64,000 bases of DNA from CAZLPZ01 sp964607245 (GCA_964607245.1 CAZSIB010000003.1:57984-121983), one strand, 5' to 3'. Positions 16,494 to 25,214 are shown, counted from the first letter of the stretch. Made by a program: numbers and translations. The notes: a model not told the origin generated them from the sequence alone.

Positions 16494-18239
16494 ATGAGCC
16501 TGAACCCCCAATTTATGGATGAAATCCGGTCGCGCCTGACTCTGTCGGATGTCATTGGCGCACGCCTGAAACTGACCCGCGCGGGACGCGAATTCAAGGC
16601 GTGTTGTCCGTTTCACAAAGAAAAATCACCCAGTTTCTACGTGAACGATGACAAGCAATTTTTTCATTGTTTTGGATGCGGCGCACATGGCGATGTTATT
16701 GGGTTTGTGATGCGGTACGATAATTTATCCTTCCCCGACGCCGTTGAAAAACTGGCGGCCAGCGCCGGGATGAAAATGCCAGAAACAAGTGCGGATGACG
16801 TGCGTCAGGCCCAAGCGCAAAAGAATTTTTATGCCGTCATGGAGAGTGCGGCCGCGTGGTTTGAATCACAACTGAACCTGCCGAAAAACAGTGCGGTCCA
16901 CGCCTATCTGACCGGACGTGGCCTCTCCCCGACCACGATACAAAATTTCCGTCTGGGATATGCCCCTTCGGATGATCTCGCCCTTTATCGTCATCTAAAA
17001 TCGGCCGGGTTCGATGACGCCGTGATGCGCGACATGGGCCTCATCAAAACCCGGGAAAAAGATGGCCGCGCTTATGGGTTTTTCCGCGAGCGCGTGATGT
17101 TCCCGGTGTGCGACCGATCCGGCCGCGTGATTGCCTTTGGCGGGCGGATTTTGCCCGATTCCTTGCGCGCGGACAGTGCGGGAGCGCGCGATTTCAAACC
17201 ACCCAAATATCTGAACTCGCCGGAAACGCCCCTGTTCCAGAAGGGCCGGCATCTTTATGCCCAGGCCCAAGCCCGCAGCGCAATTGGGCAAGGCCAAGAC
17301 GCCATTGTCGTCGAAGGCTATATGGATGTGATTGCCTGCCACCAGGCAGGGGTAACGGGGGCGGTTGCGCCGTTGGGCACATCGCTCACCGATGATCAAA
17401 TGATCTTGCTGTGGAAGATGATCCCAAGGCCCGAAAAAACCATTACTCTCTGCTTTGATGGCGATGCGGCGGGCCAGGCGGCGGCATCACGCGCCGCGCT
17501 CCACCTTCTTCCCCTTCTCGCCCCCGACCATTCCGCCCGCATCGCGTTTTTACCCGATGGCGAGGATCCGGATACCTTGATCGCCGCGCGCGGTGTGGCC
17601 GTGTTTCGCGATATTTTATCCCAGGGCCAGGGCCTTGCCGATTATTTGTGGGCCCAGGCGTCGGGGCGTCGTTCTCTTGTCAATCCCGAAGATCGCGCAG
17701 GTCTGGACGCCGAGCTTCACCGTTTGACCGACAATATAAAAGACCTCAAAATCCGCCACCATTACCAACAATTCTTTCGGGATAAATTAAACACCGCTTT
17801 CCGCCCGGTGTTTCGTGGATTCCAAAAGGGGAAGCCCGCAAACCTGCCCCCTTTGACCGAAAACAGGTTAAAACGGCCGAAACCCGCCGCCGCGCGCACG
17901 GTTGACGTGTTACTCGCAACCTTGCTGCACCACCCCGGAATTTTTGACGCGGTGGATGAAAAACTGGGCCATGTGCATATTACGGATCCCGGCGATGACG
18001 CGCTCCGCCAGGCCATGATGGACCTTTTATCCACCCAGTCTTTTGAAAATGGGCCCGAATTTTGCGCTGCGCTCATTGCCCGCGATTCTGGTTTTTCCGA
18101 CCGGATCGCCCGGTTGCAAGATGCCCGCGTCATGATCCATGCCGGGTTCGCGCGGGCGGATGCCGATGCGGCAGATGTCGCGGCGGGGTGGCTTCAGGCC
18201 TATGAGTCCTATCTCAAATCCACCCGCCAGGTGGGCTAG
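16494..18239 (+). CDS. dnaG: DNA primase DnaG
   Basis: DnaG synthesises RNA primers at the replication fork. The 581-residue protein has an N-terminal zinc ribbon (CCPFHKEKSPSF ... FFHCFGCGAHGD). The RNA polymerase domain follows, with the basic motif FRLGYAP and GRVIAFGGRIL. The TOPRIM motifs are VVEGYMDVIA and the metal-binding LCFDGDAAGQAA. A C-terminal helicase-binding region ends the protein. I chose ATG 16494, which gives the usual MSLNPQFMDEIRSRL opening; 16482 is an alternative. In many proteobacteria rpoD follows dnaG; here it does not. Confidence 0.96.
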   Translation: MSLNPQFMDEIRSRLTLSDVIGARLKLTRAGREFKACCPFHKEKSPSFYVNDDKQFFHCFGCGAHGDVIGFVMRYDNLSFPDAVEKLAASAGMKMPETSADDVRQAQAQKNFYAVMESAAAWFESQLNLPKNSAVHAYLTGRGLSPTTIQNFRLGYAPSDDLALYRHLKSAGFDDAVMRDMGLIKTREKDGRAYGFFRERVMFPVCDRSGRVIAFGGRILPDSLRADSAGARDFKPPKYLNSPETPLFQKGRHLYAQAQARSAIGQGQDAIVVEGYMDVIACHQAGVTGAVAPLGTSLTDDQMILLWKMIPRPEKTITLCFDGDAAGQAAASRAALHLLPLLAPDHSARIAFLPDGEDPDTLIAARGVAVFRDILSQGQGLADYLWAQASGRRSLVNPEDRAGLDAELHRLTDNIKDLKIRHHYQQFFRDKLNTAFRPVFRGFQKGKPANLPPLTENRLKRPKPAAARTVDVLLATLLHHPGIFDAVDEKLGHVHITDPGDDALRQAMMDLLSTQSFENGPEFCAALIARDSGFSDRIARLQDARVMIHAGFARADADAADVAAGWLQAYESYLKSTRQVG

Positions 18240-18248
18240 GGTTCCGTT

Positions 18249-18275
18249 GTCATCCCAGCGCAAGCTGGGATCCAG
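18249..18275. repeat. Dispersed palindromic repeat, copy 2
   Basis: It has the TGTCAT start and GATCCAG end with a TCCCAGC/GCTGGGA 7-bp stem and a GCAA loop. It lies just after the dnaG stop. The inner arms differ from copy 1 by compensated changes (AGC/GCT against CGC/GCG), which implies the stem matters. Confidence 0.8.
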
Positions 18276-18577
18276 TCTTTAAAAAGTTATACACATCTCT
18301 TGCCCCAACCTGTTCACAAGGTGTTGGCCCCACGGATCGTTTATGCCAGAATTTTTGACATGTGATTCGACGTTGCGCACTGCAAAGGCTTGATGTTTAA
18401 AAAATCGTCAAGAAAACTTGCAATTTACAGCGCAACTATGATCAACTGGAAGGATCAGACAGGGTGTTCACCCAAAACGTCGTTTGATTCTTCCGCTCTT
18501 AACGCTTTACCCGCGCCGTTCGGCATCACGCCACGGCCATTGAACAAGACCTATTTTAATAATCTGGAGTCGCCCCG
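18276..18577. other. ftsZ upstream region with one DnaA-box-like sequence
   Basis: About 300 bases carry no convincing gene. TTATACACA at 18287-18295 fits the DnaA-box pattern TTATNCACA. A single copy has weak meaning, but DnaA control of ftsZ is known in Caulobacter. A short open frame at 18390-18581 has no good start signals and runs into the ftsZ ribosome site, so I do not call it. A GGAG ribosome site precedes ftsZ. Confidence 0.4.
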
Positions 18578-20371
18578 ATGATCAACCTGCGCATTCAAAA
18601 CCAAGATGTGAAACAGCCGGCACTTGCCCCGCGCATCACTGTTGTGGGCGTTGGCGGCGCCGGGGGGAATGCCGTTGGGAATATGATTTCATCGGGCCTT
18701 GAAGGCGTCGAGTTCCTGGTTTGTAACACCGATGCCCAGGCCCTCGCTGGATCGAACGCCCCGAAAAAAATTCAACTGGGCAAGGATGTGACGGGCGGTT
18801 TGGGTGCTGGCGCGAAACCCGATGTGGGCCGCGCGGCTGCCGAAGAATCCATCAATGACATCATGGATTACGTTGACGGATCGAATATGGTCTTTATCAC
18901 CTCCGGCATGGGCGGGGGCACCGGGACCGGCGTCTCGCCTGTGCTCGCCAAGGCGTGTAAAGAGGCCGGAATCCTGACCGTTGGTGTTGTCACCAAACCC
19001 TTCCATTTCGAGGGCACAACCCGTATGAAGGCCGCCGAAGACGGCATTCGTGAGATGCAGCAATATGTCGACGCGCTCATCGTCATTCCGAATCAAAACC
19101 TGTTCCGTATTGCCACCGATAAAACCACCTTTGGCGATGCCTTTAAAATGGCCGACAGCGTGCTGCAATCGGCGGTGCGCGGCGTGACCGATTTGATCGT
19201 GCGTCCCGGCGATGTGAATTTGGATTTCAACGACCTCAAGACAACGATGACCCAAATGGGCAAGGCCATGATGGGTACGGGCGAAGCCACGGGGGATCGT
19301 CGCGCCGTGATGGCCGCCGAGGCCGCAATTAACAACCCGCTTCTCGACGACGTGACCATGAAAGGGGCAAAGGGCCTGATCATCAACATCACCGGCGGCC
19401 GCGATGTCACCCTGTTCGAAATCGACGAAGCCTGTAACCGCATCAAGGAAGAAGTCGACCCCGAAGCCAATATTATTTTCGGAACATCATTCGACGGCGA
19501 TTTAAACGGCGTGATGCGCGTGACGGTGATTGCAACGGGGATTGAAACCGAAGCAGAACGTAAATCACGCGAAGACACCCAAAAGGGAAAGCGTGGCGGG
19601 GGGGATACCCGTGGTTTTTCGATGGCCCAGCCGCGGGCCACCCAACCCCAAAGCTATGCGACCACAGCAGCCTTTGAACCCGTGCGCGAACAACGCGCGG
19701 CCGCCCCTGTCGCCACAACGACCGCGCCCGCACAACAAGCTGCTTCTGAATCCTATGTCCAAGGCCAGGCTTTTATTCCGCCCGTTCCTGTGGATCCGGA
19801 TTTAACCGCGTCTGCTCAAAACGATACGGTTTCCTATAGCCGCATCGTGACAGGTGTCGCGCAACCCAAACAAGTATCGGATGAGGTGTATGCGTCAGCC
19901 GCCGCCGCATCGGAACCTGCCTATGCACCAGAACCCGAACCGGAAATGGTGGCGGCACCAACCCCAGCGCCTGTCATGGTGGCCCCGGCCTCCGCGCCAG
20001 CCCCGGCTCCGGCCCCCGTTGATTTGGTCATCCCGGCGAGCATCGTGCCGACACATACATCGCACCGTGCCCCCGCCGCATCTGGAACAGAACCCGCCTT
20101 AAGCCTGTTCCAACGCATTACCAACCGCGTCCGTGCCACAGTCGAAAGCGCGTTTGAAGATCAAAGCCAACCCTATGATCCGTATGACGCCCCCCTTGCC
20201 CGGGAACCCCGGCGCGGTGGTGCGGCAACGGCCCCGGCGGTGACATCCCAACCCCTTCCGGCGGCGTCGCGTGATCCCGTGGATGTCGCACGGGTCGCCA
20301 AGGCCGCGCCATCTTCCCAAGCCGAACTTGACCTTGAAATCCCGGCCTTTCTGCGCCGCCAGGCGTCCTAG
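18578..20371 (+). CDS. ftsZ: Cell-division GTPase FtsZ
   Basis: FtsZ polymerises into the Z-ring. The GTPase domain (about 1-330) has VGVGGAGGNAVGNM, the tubulin signature GGGTGTGVSP, VVTKPFHFEG and the T7-loop segment DFNDLKTTM. A very long Ala/Pro/Gln-rich linker (about 335-580) follows. A C-terminal peptide, LDLEIPAFLRRQ, binds FtsA and other partners. At 597 residues it is long for FtsZ, though extended linkers are common in alphaproteobacteria. It stands alone, without ftsQ or ftsA upstream, and ends in a strong terminator. Confidence 0.97.
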   Translation: MINLRIQNQDVKQPALAPRITVVGVGGAGGNAVGNMISSGLEGVEFLVCNTDAQALAGSNAPKKIQLGKDVTGGLGAGAKPDVGRAAAEESINDIMDYVDGSNMVFITSGMGGGTGTGVSPVLAKACKEAGILTVGVVTKPFHFEGTTRMKAAEDGIREMQQYVDALIVIPNQNLFRIATDKTTFGDAFKMADSVLQSAVRGVTDLIVRPGDVNLDFNDLKTTMTQMGKAMMGTGEATGDRRAVMAAEAAINNPLLDDVTMKGAKGLIINITGGRDVTLFEIDEACNRIKEEVDPEANIIFGTSFDGDLNGVMRVTVIATGIETEAERKSREDTQKGKRGGGDTRGFSMAQPRATQPQSYATTAAFEPVREQRAAAPVATTTAPAQQAASESYVQGQAFIPPVPVDPDLTASAQNDTVSYSRIVTGVAQPKQVSDEVYASAAAASEPAYAPEPEPEMVAAPTPAPVMVAPASAPAPAPAPVDLVIPASIVPTHTSHRAPAASGTEPALSLFQRITNRVRATVESAFEDQSQPYDPYDAPLAREPRRGGAATAPAVTSQPLPAASRDPVDVARVAKAAPSSQAELDLEIPAFLRRQAS

Positions 20372-20397
20372 AACCTGTTCATGACCAAAAAGAAACC

Positions 20398-20431
20398 GTG
20401 GCCGATGCTTCATCGGCCACGAAATATTTTA
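20398..20431. terminator. Bidirectional terminator between ftsZ and accD
   Basis: A perfect 10-bp stem GTGGCCGATG/CATCGGCCAC with a CTT loop lies between A-rich and T-rich flanks, GAAATATTTT on plus and GGTTTCTTTTT on minus. It serves both convergent genes. Confidence 0.88.
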
Positions 20432-20472
20432 TAGAGACAATGCTACTTGGATTTAAAGCCCCGCGATTCGAC

Positions 20473-21357
20473 TTATTTCCGCCCACCCGCCGCGGCTTTT
20501 GGTTTTTCAACCTTCATCAAGATCGAGAGAATATTCGAGAGCGTGGGTTTAAGTTCCGCCCGCGGTACGACCACATCGACCATGCCGTGTTCTTGAAGGT
20601 ATTCGGCAGTCTGGAAGCCTTCGGGGAGTTGTTCACGGATCGTTTCTTCAATCACGCGGCGGCCCGCAAAGCCAATCATAGCACCCGGTTCCGCCAAATG
20701 AATGTCGCCCACCATCGCAAAAGAGGCCGACACCCCACCCGTTGTCGGATCGGTCAGTAAAACCACATAGGGCAGTTTCGCATCCTTCACCAGTTGCGTC
20801 GCAATGATCGTGCGCGGCATCTGCATAAGTGAAATCGCGCCTTCTTGCATGCGCGCACCGCCAGATGAAGGAATCACCAAAAGGGCCGCGCGCGCCGCCA
20901 CCGCTGTTTCAGCCGCGGTCACAATGCCTTCGCCCACGGCTGCGCCCATCGATCCGCCCATAAAATCGAAATCAAAGGCCGCAATCACCAAAGGCAAGCG
21001 GTCAATCGTGCCGCGGGCAACGATAATGGCGTCCGAACGCCCGGTCTTTCCCTGAGCGTCTTTCAACCGGTCGATATAGCGTTTTTTGTCCTTGAAGCGT
21101 AAGGGATCGAGAGCGACTTTGGGCGTCGGCACCTCGGTATACCGGCCGTCATCAAAGATCAGCGCCAGACGATCCCGCAAATCGAGCTTCAGGTGATGCC
21201 CGCAATGGTAACACACCTGAAGCTTATCTTTGAGTTCCCGTTGGAACAACATGCCGTCGCAAGACGGGCATTTCGTCCATAAATCATCGGGGATATCCTT
21301 TTGCGTGGTCACCAGCGACCGGATCTTGGGGCGAATATAGTTGGACAACCAGTTCAT
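20473..21357 (-). CDS. accD: Acetyl-CoA carboxylase carboxyltransferase beta subunit
   Basis: AccD, with AccA, transfers carboxyl from biotin to acetyl-CoA to form malonyl-CoA. The 294-residue protein has the N-terminal zinc ribbon CPSCDGM ... CYHCGHH. The crotonase-fold segments include DFDFMGGSMGAAVGE, the oxyanion loop PSSGGARMQEG, and LTDPTTGGVSASFAM. The length is normal. It is unlinked to accB/accC in this window, which is usual. In many alphaproteobacteria folC follows accD, but here the gene ends at a terminator shared with ftsZ. Confidence 0.96.
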   Translation of the reverse strand: MNWLSNYIRPKIRSLVTTQKDIPDDLWTKCPSCDGMLFQRELKDKLQVCYHCGHHLKLDLRDRLALIFDDGRYTEVPTPKVALDPLRFKDKKRYIDRLKDAQGKTGRSDAIIVARGTIDRLPLVIAAFDFDFMGGSMGAAVGEGIVTAAETAVAARAALLVIPSSGGARMQEGAISLMQMPRTIIATQLVKDAKLPYVVLLTDPTTGGVSASFAMVGDIHLAEPGAMIGFAGRRVIEETIREQLPEGFQTAEYLQEHGMVDVVVPRAELKPTLSNILSILMKVEKPKAAAGGRK

Positions 21358-21458
21358 ATTATGTCTTTCTATAGAAGTTTCCTGCCCGCATTAAGTCACG
21401 GGAAGCGCCCCTTGGTCAAGGTCTGGGTATCGAGAAACAATCTCATCATTTTATACGT

Positions 21459-21569
21459 TGTCATCCCCGAGGCGCACCGCAGGCGCTGGCACATCGGGGA
21501 TCCAGCAAGGACAGCAGCGAAGCTGCTGTCCTTGTTTTTGACTGGATTCCCGCCTGCGCGGGAATGACA
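21459..21569. repeat. Composite palindromic element: repeat, 13-bp hairpin, inverted repeat
   Basis: A forward copy of the dispersed repeat (TGTCATCCCCGA ... TCGGGGATCCAG, 21459-21505, with a longer loop) is followed at once by a perfect 13-bp hairpin. The hairpin arms are CAAGGACAGCAGC (21506-21518) and its complement (21522-21534), with loop GAA, then TTTTT. An inverted copy (CTGGATTCCCGC ... GCGGGAATGACA, 21542-21569) completes it. The arrangement resembles BIME elements. It fills the gap between accD and the end of the phage-type cassette. Confidence 0.75.
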
Positions 21570-21582
21570 AAGTTTGTTCCTC

Positions 21583-22335
21583 TTATCCCCCTTCGCCGTA
21601 AAGGCGGGAAAAGCCTTCTGTCACGCGGGCCATGATTTTAGGATCGCGGTCATGCCAATAGGCCGGGTCGGCCATCATCTTTCGTAAATTCGAAAGATTC
21701 ACCGGATCGACCGCACGGGTTCCCCCCAAGGGCGTCTGAACCGCCGCCGCACCGCCCAATCGCGCCTGCATCATGTCGTGCAGGATCAGAATTCCATCAT
21801 AACTCCGCGCCAGATGAGAGAGCATATCTTGGGGCAGATGCGCGCGACCAAAGGCCAAGAGTTGCCGGGCTACCACGCGCCATTTTTCCGGCCCGCCAAA
21901 ATGCGTAACGATCCGGGCAATTTCTTGTTCGGCCTGAAGATCGGCAACGATATCGAGGACGGTCGGGACCAGTTTTTCAGCCGCAAGATCATACACCGCC
22001 TGGGCCTGATCTTGGGTAAACCCAAGGGCATGAAGACGCGCGTTCACATCCGGATCGTTTTGGATATAGCCATGGGAACATGCGATTTGGTAATCACACG
22101 GGTTTTGGGGCCGACCCCAGGAGGCCAGCAAATTCGCGCGCTGCACCTCGGGGTCTTCTTGTTCCTGCACGTCGTCTTGAGTCATCCGCCGTTCCAGCGC
22201 GCGGTAGGATTTAATGAGGGCGTCAAGTCGGATGGTCCCTGTCGCCTCATCCCAGAATTTATCGGGGAGTTGCGGTGGCTTGACCGCCGTGGAGGCGTCC
22301 AGCACAGGTGTATCCAGCGGTTGAGAATCAGTCAT
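21583..22335 (-). CDS. Phage capsid assembly (scaffold)-like protein
   Basis: The product has 250 residues. An N-terminal segment LPDKFWDEATGTIRLDALIKSYRALER is typical of T7-type capsid assembly or scaffold proteins and related podovirus genes. The rest is helical and charged. It overlaps the portal gene by eight bases and has its own AAGGAAA ribosome site, so it is translated with the portal. In podoviruses scaffold follows portal and precedes major capsid. Here the next element is a palindromic repeat, then accD, with no capsid gene. Scaffold identity is inferred from the N-terminal motif and the order. Confidence 0.65.
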   Translation of the reverse strand: MTDSQPLDTPVLDASTAVKPPQLPDKFWDEATGTIRLDALIKSYRALERRMTQDDVQEQEDPEVQRANLLASWGRPQNPCDYQIACSHGYIQNDPDVNARLHALGFTQDQAQAVYDLAAEKLVPTVLDIVADLQAEQEIARIVTHFGGPEKWRVVARQLLAFGRAHLPQDMLSHLARSYDGILILHDMMQARLGGAAAVQTPLGGTRAVDPVNLSNLRKMMADPAYWHDRDPKIMARVTEGFSRLYGEGG

Positions 22336-23851
22336 GGTTTTTTCCTTCCGTTGTTGAGGGGATAAGTTCTGAAGCAAGGGATTGCGGGGCAAGTAAATCA
22401 TCGGGTACGCCCAGCGTATCCGCGATATGGCGCGTGAAGGCCGGAACGTTCAGGCCTTGCCGTGCCTCGGCCCCGAGCGCCGCGACCACATCGATAAAGC
22501 CCATGAGGCCGCGTAAAGACCGTTCGCTTTGCACGCGGGCAAGAGGGGAACGGTGCATCAGTTGCACGACGCGCCCATCCAAAGGAAGATCCGCAATCTC
22601 GCCCCGGTCTTTGAGAAGCGTATAGAGACGCGTCACGAGCGGTGTTAAAAGTTCGGATTGCAATCGTCCATAGATCGCGCCCAGAATAAGACTGGCCTCG
22701 TCATCGCGCGCGCGCACTTCGGTTGCGGTTAAACGAAGACCAGGATCGAGCGCAGGGAAACGATCGGCCAAAAGCGCATGGCGAATCCGCGTGCGTAAAT
22801 CATCCAATACCAGTTGCGAGACGTCAAACCGTGCGGGCATTTCAAGTGGTTTTAATCCGGCCGACCCCACCGCCTTGGGGATAATCGCGCCCGGCACCAA
22901 ATCAATATTGGCGGGATTGATGACGCCGTCATCATCCGCCTGCCAAATCCCGGTGGCCGCAATCGACGCGTTCTTGAGAATCAGTTCAACAACCTTGTTC
23001 GCGGTGCGGATATCGGGCAAGGCCTTCATCACCGGCGAGCGGCCATAGGCATCGCCCGGCACCTTCATCCAGCGAAAGACGATATAGGGGGAATAGGACA
23101 GGGTTCGGCTGGACAGAACAACAGGCGCGTCATCGTCCATATCCACCCAGCGGCCCGTGACGTATTGGCCATCTGCAAGCGGATACGCATAGTCCACGAT
23201 ATTCCATTCTTGTTGATCCGAGGCCTGAAGACGCGCGTGCAGGTCCCGCGGAGTATTTGTTTCAGTATAGGCAAGAAGCGTCGCACGCGGCACGATGCGC
23301 GGGATATAGACATGGGTTAAATCCCCGCGGTCATCTTCGGCCAGAACCATATCGCTTAAGGGAACGGCGCGGGCCGAAAACGCGGTTGCCGCCCCCACCG
23401 GGTTTTCCGTGATCATGATACAGGCCGTGCCACCCACCACCAGATCGAGAAAGCATTGATGCAGTTCCATGTGCAAATTGCTGCGGTCGATATGGTCCTG
23501 GATCGTGCGGGTCGAGGCCGCGAGGATCGGCACCAAACGATCCGCAAGCATCCCGCTCATATCCGACCCAGGCGCAAGCCCCACCCAATTGACCCAGGGT
23601 GGCGTCAACTGCCCCAACAAGGATGCCGCCAGTTGATCCACCGCATCAGGCGCGGTGCCGTCATAAAGATGCGCGCGGGTACTGGTTCCGATAAAGGGCG
23701 TGGGCCGCGTAAACCGCGCGAGTTCCGGCAAGGTTAGATCGTAGCAATCCTGCCACAACGTTTGCCACGGCGCCCGTGCAGAGAGGGCGTTTTGGTACCG
23801 CGTGACCACATCTGGCGGCGGCGACGATTCATCAGAAAAAGAAAAACTCAT
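22328..23851 (-). CDS. Podovirus-type portal (head-tail connector) protein
   Basis: Portal proteins form the dodecameric ring through which phage DNA enters and leaves the capsid. This 507-residue protein matches the head-to-tail connecting family of T7-like phages. Matching segments are YDLTLPELA, HLYDGTAPDAVDQLAASLLGQLTPP, FLDLVVGGTACIMI, IVFRWMKVPGDAYGRSPVMKALPDIRTANKVVELIL, and RLTATEVRARDDEASLILG. The length is close to the family norm and the frame is intact. AAAGGAG precedes ATG 23851. It sits in the middle of four overlapping minus-strand genes with no terminase or capsid in the window. Confidence 0.85.
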   Translation of the reverse strand: MSFSFSDESSPPPDVVTRYQNALSARAPWQTLWQDCYDLTLPELARFTRPTPFIGTSTRAHLYDGTAPDAVDQLAASLLGQLTPPWVNWVGLAPGSDMSGMLADRLVPILAASTRTIQDHIDRSNLHMELHQCFLDLVVGGTACIMITENPVGAATAFSARAVPLSDMVLAEDDRGDLTHVYIPRIVPRATLLAYTETNTPRDLHARLQASDQQEWNIVDYAYPLADGQYVTGRWVDMDDDAPVVLSSRTLSYSPYIVFRWMKVPGDAYGRSPVMKALPDIRTANKVVELILKNASIAATGIWQADDDGVINPANIDLVPGAIIPKAVGSAGLKPLEMPARFDVSQLVLDDLRTRIRHALLADRFPALDPGLRLTATEVRARDDEASLILGAIYGRLQSELLTPLVTRLYTLLKDRGEIADLPLDGRVVQLMHRSPLARVQSERSLRGLMGFIDVVAALGAEARQGLNVPAFTRHIADTLGVPDDLLAPQSLASELIPSTTEGKNHD

Positions 23852-23862
23852 TAGATACTCCT

Positions 23863-24351
23863 TTAAAGACATGAAATAAAACGAGATAAAAACGAGGGGG
23901 CGGGGGACGGCGGCGGCGCAGTTATCCTTTCCGCGCCGTCTTTGATAAGACGCGTATAAAGCGCAAACGGCGTCAGGCACAAAGGCGCGTAAATACCCAA
24001 ATAACGTTTGATGACCCCAACACATGTCCCCGAAAACGGCCCCGAAAACCCAAGATACGGGGCACGTTTCCGGACTTTTACAATCGTCATCCCTGCATTT
24101 TTAAAAAAATCAATCAGAGGTAATGCCGGGGGCAAATCATGCATCATGATATCGAGGTGATGCGCCAACGGGTCGAGCGTGACCCATCCATGATCCCCAC
24201 AGGGTAAGACCAAAAAACAATGCCGGAATCCCGGTTTTAAAACCTGCAGGCATTTGATCCGCGCGGCATTCGAAAAAACGACATAGGCCGTATCGCACGC
24301 CCACGATCCCGCGGGCCCCAGAATATTTTGAGGAAGATCACTGTTTTTCAT
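23863..24351 (-). CDS. Small conserved protein of the phage-type cassette
   Basis: The product has 162 residues. A His/Cys-containing core (RHCFLVLPCGDHGWVTLDPLAHHLD) and a later GTCVGVIKRYLGI motif look like those in small proteins encoded next to portal genes in alphaproteobacteria. The Cys, His and Asp pattern suggests a papain- or NlpC-like fold, but I cannot confirm this. It overlaps the preceding gene by four bases (ATGA) and ends 11 bases before the portal start, so it belongs to the same transcript. It is probably a phage-derived accessory protein. Confidence 0.7.
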   Translation of the reverse strand: MKNSDLPQNILGPAGSWACDTAYVVFSNAARIKCLQVLKPGFRHCFLVLPCGDHGWVTLDPLAHHLDIMMHDLPPALPLIDFFKNAGMTIVKVRKRAPYLGFSGPFSGTCVGVIKRYLGIYAPLCLTPFALYTRLIKDGAERITAPPPSPAPSFLSRFISCL

Positions 24352-24788
24352 GATGCCCTCTTGTCACGCGGGGGATGAACAGAAGGTGGCAAGAGAAAAT
24401 CATCCGACGGATCGACAACAATGCCGCGACGACGGAGCGAATACGCCAAGCGGTTCATCGCCGCATGCCAGAGGCGCGCAGCGCGCATTTCGCGCGGAGA
24501 GTCTGGATCCGGTGCTTCAAACCGCGCGCCGTAATAACGCAAGACAAAAAGATGTTCGCGCGTAATCAACCGCCCGCGGTACAGGCGATCGACCGCATTC
24601 AAAATATCAGCGGATTCACACGGGCGGACAACACGGGCGAGACCCGCGCGCGGACGCGCCCCATCCATCATCGCCGCGCGGGCGGCCATAAACCAAAACC
24701 AGGCTTCCTCAGCCGTATCAAACGGCACCCCCAAGGGGCGGGGATCGCGGGGCGCCGGGGGCGCGTTGTGGAGTTGAAAAGATATCAC
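24348..24788 (-). CDS. First gene of the phage-type cassette, unknown function
   Basis: The product has 146 residues and is Arg- and Trp-rich. Conserved-looking segments are FDTAEEAWFWFMAARAA, PCESADILNAVDRLYRGR and ARLWHAAMNRLAYSLRRRGIV. I recall similar proteins beside phage portal genes in other alphaproteobacteria; small terminase or DNA-packaging roles are possible but not shown. It opens the four-gene minus-strand cassette and faces the divergent regulator at 24934 across about 145 AT-rich bases, which must hold its promoter. Confidence 0.68.
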   Translation of the reverse strand: MISFQLHNAPPAPRDPRPLGVPFDTAEEAWFWFMAARAAMMDGARPRAGLARVVRPCESADILNAVDRLYRGRLITREHLFVLRYYGARFEAPDPDSPREMRAARLWHAAMNRLAYSLRRRGIVVDPSDDFLLPPSVHPPRDKRAS

Positions 24789-24933
24789 GATTTATCCTCT
24801 TTCGTTATTCATTGAGTAACTTATATACTCATTAGTTTCTGTTTGTCAAGTAAAAGAGGAATATGATCTTATTTTATTTTCAGGGCCGTTATGGGATGCT
24901 CTTCCTAGTCGCTTTGATGAGGAGAAATTTAGA

Positions 24934-25188
24934 ATGATGATGCTGACCCACGCCCAAATCTGGACCGCGATTGATAAACTCGCCCAGATGAACGGATATT
25001 CGACGTCGGGGCTGTCCAAACGGGCCGGATTGGATCCCACCACCTTCAATAGAAGCAAGCGGTTTTCAGGCGACGGTAAAGAACGTTGGCCCTCAACCGA
25101 AAGCCTGTCCAAGATCCTGAACGTCACTGGGACGGATTTTGTCGAATTCGCCCGCCTGACCCAAAGCACGGATCAGCAGCAGGGTTAA
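24934..25188 (+). CDS. Short helix-turn-helix regulator, repressor-like, lacking an S24 domain
   Basis: The product has 84 residues. The segment YSTSGLSKRAGLDPTTFNRSKRF, then RWPSTESLSKILNVTG, matches the DNA-binding half of LexA/S24-type phage-repressor-like regulators in alphaproteobacteria. Those normally run to 200 or more residues with a self-cleaving S24 domain. Here the protein ends after the DNA-binding part and a strong terminator follows. GAGGAGA precedes the start. It is divergent from the phage-type cassette and is its likely regulator. Confidence 0.82.
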   Translation: MMMLTHAQIWTAIDKLAQMNGYSTSGLSKRAGLDPTTFNRSKRFSGDGKERWPSTESLSKILNVTGTDFVEFARLTQSTDQQQG

Positions 25189-25214
25189 ACCGGAATTCAT
25201 CTATACGAATACAT

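Noticed and set aside
18390..18581. Open frame of 63 residues just before ftsZ
   Set aside because: No ribosome site or protein-like composition; it overlaps the ftsZ ribosome site and start.
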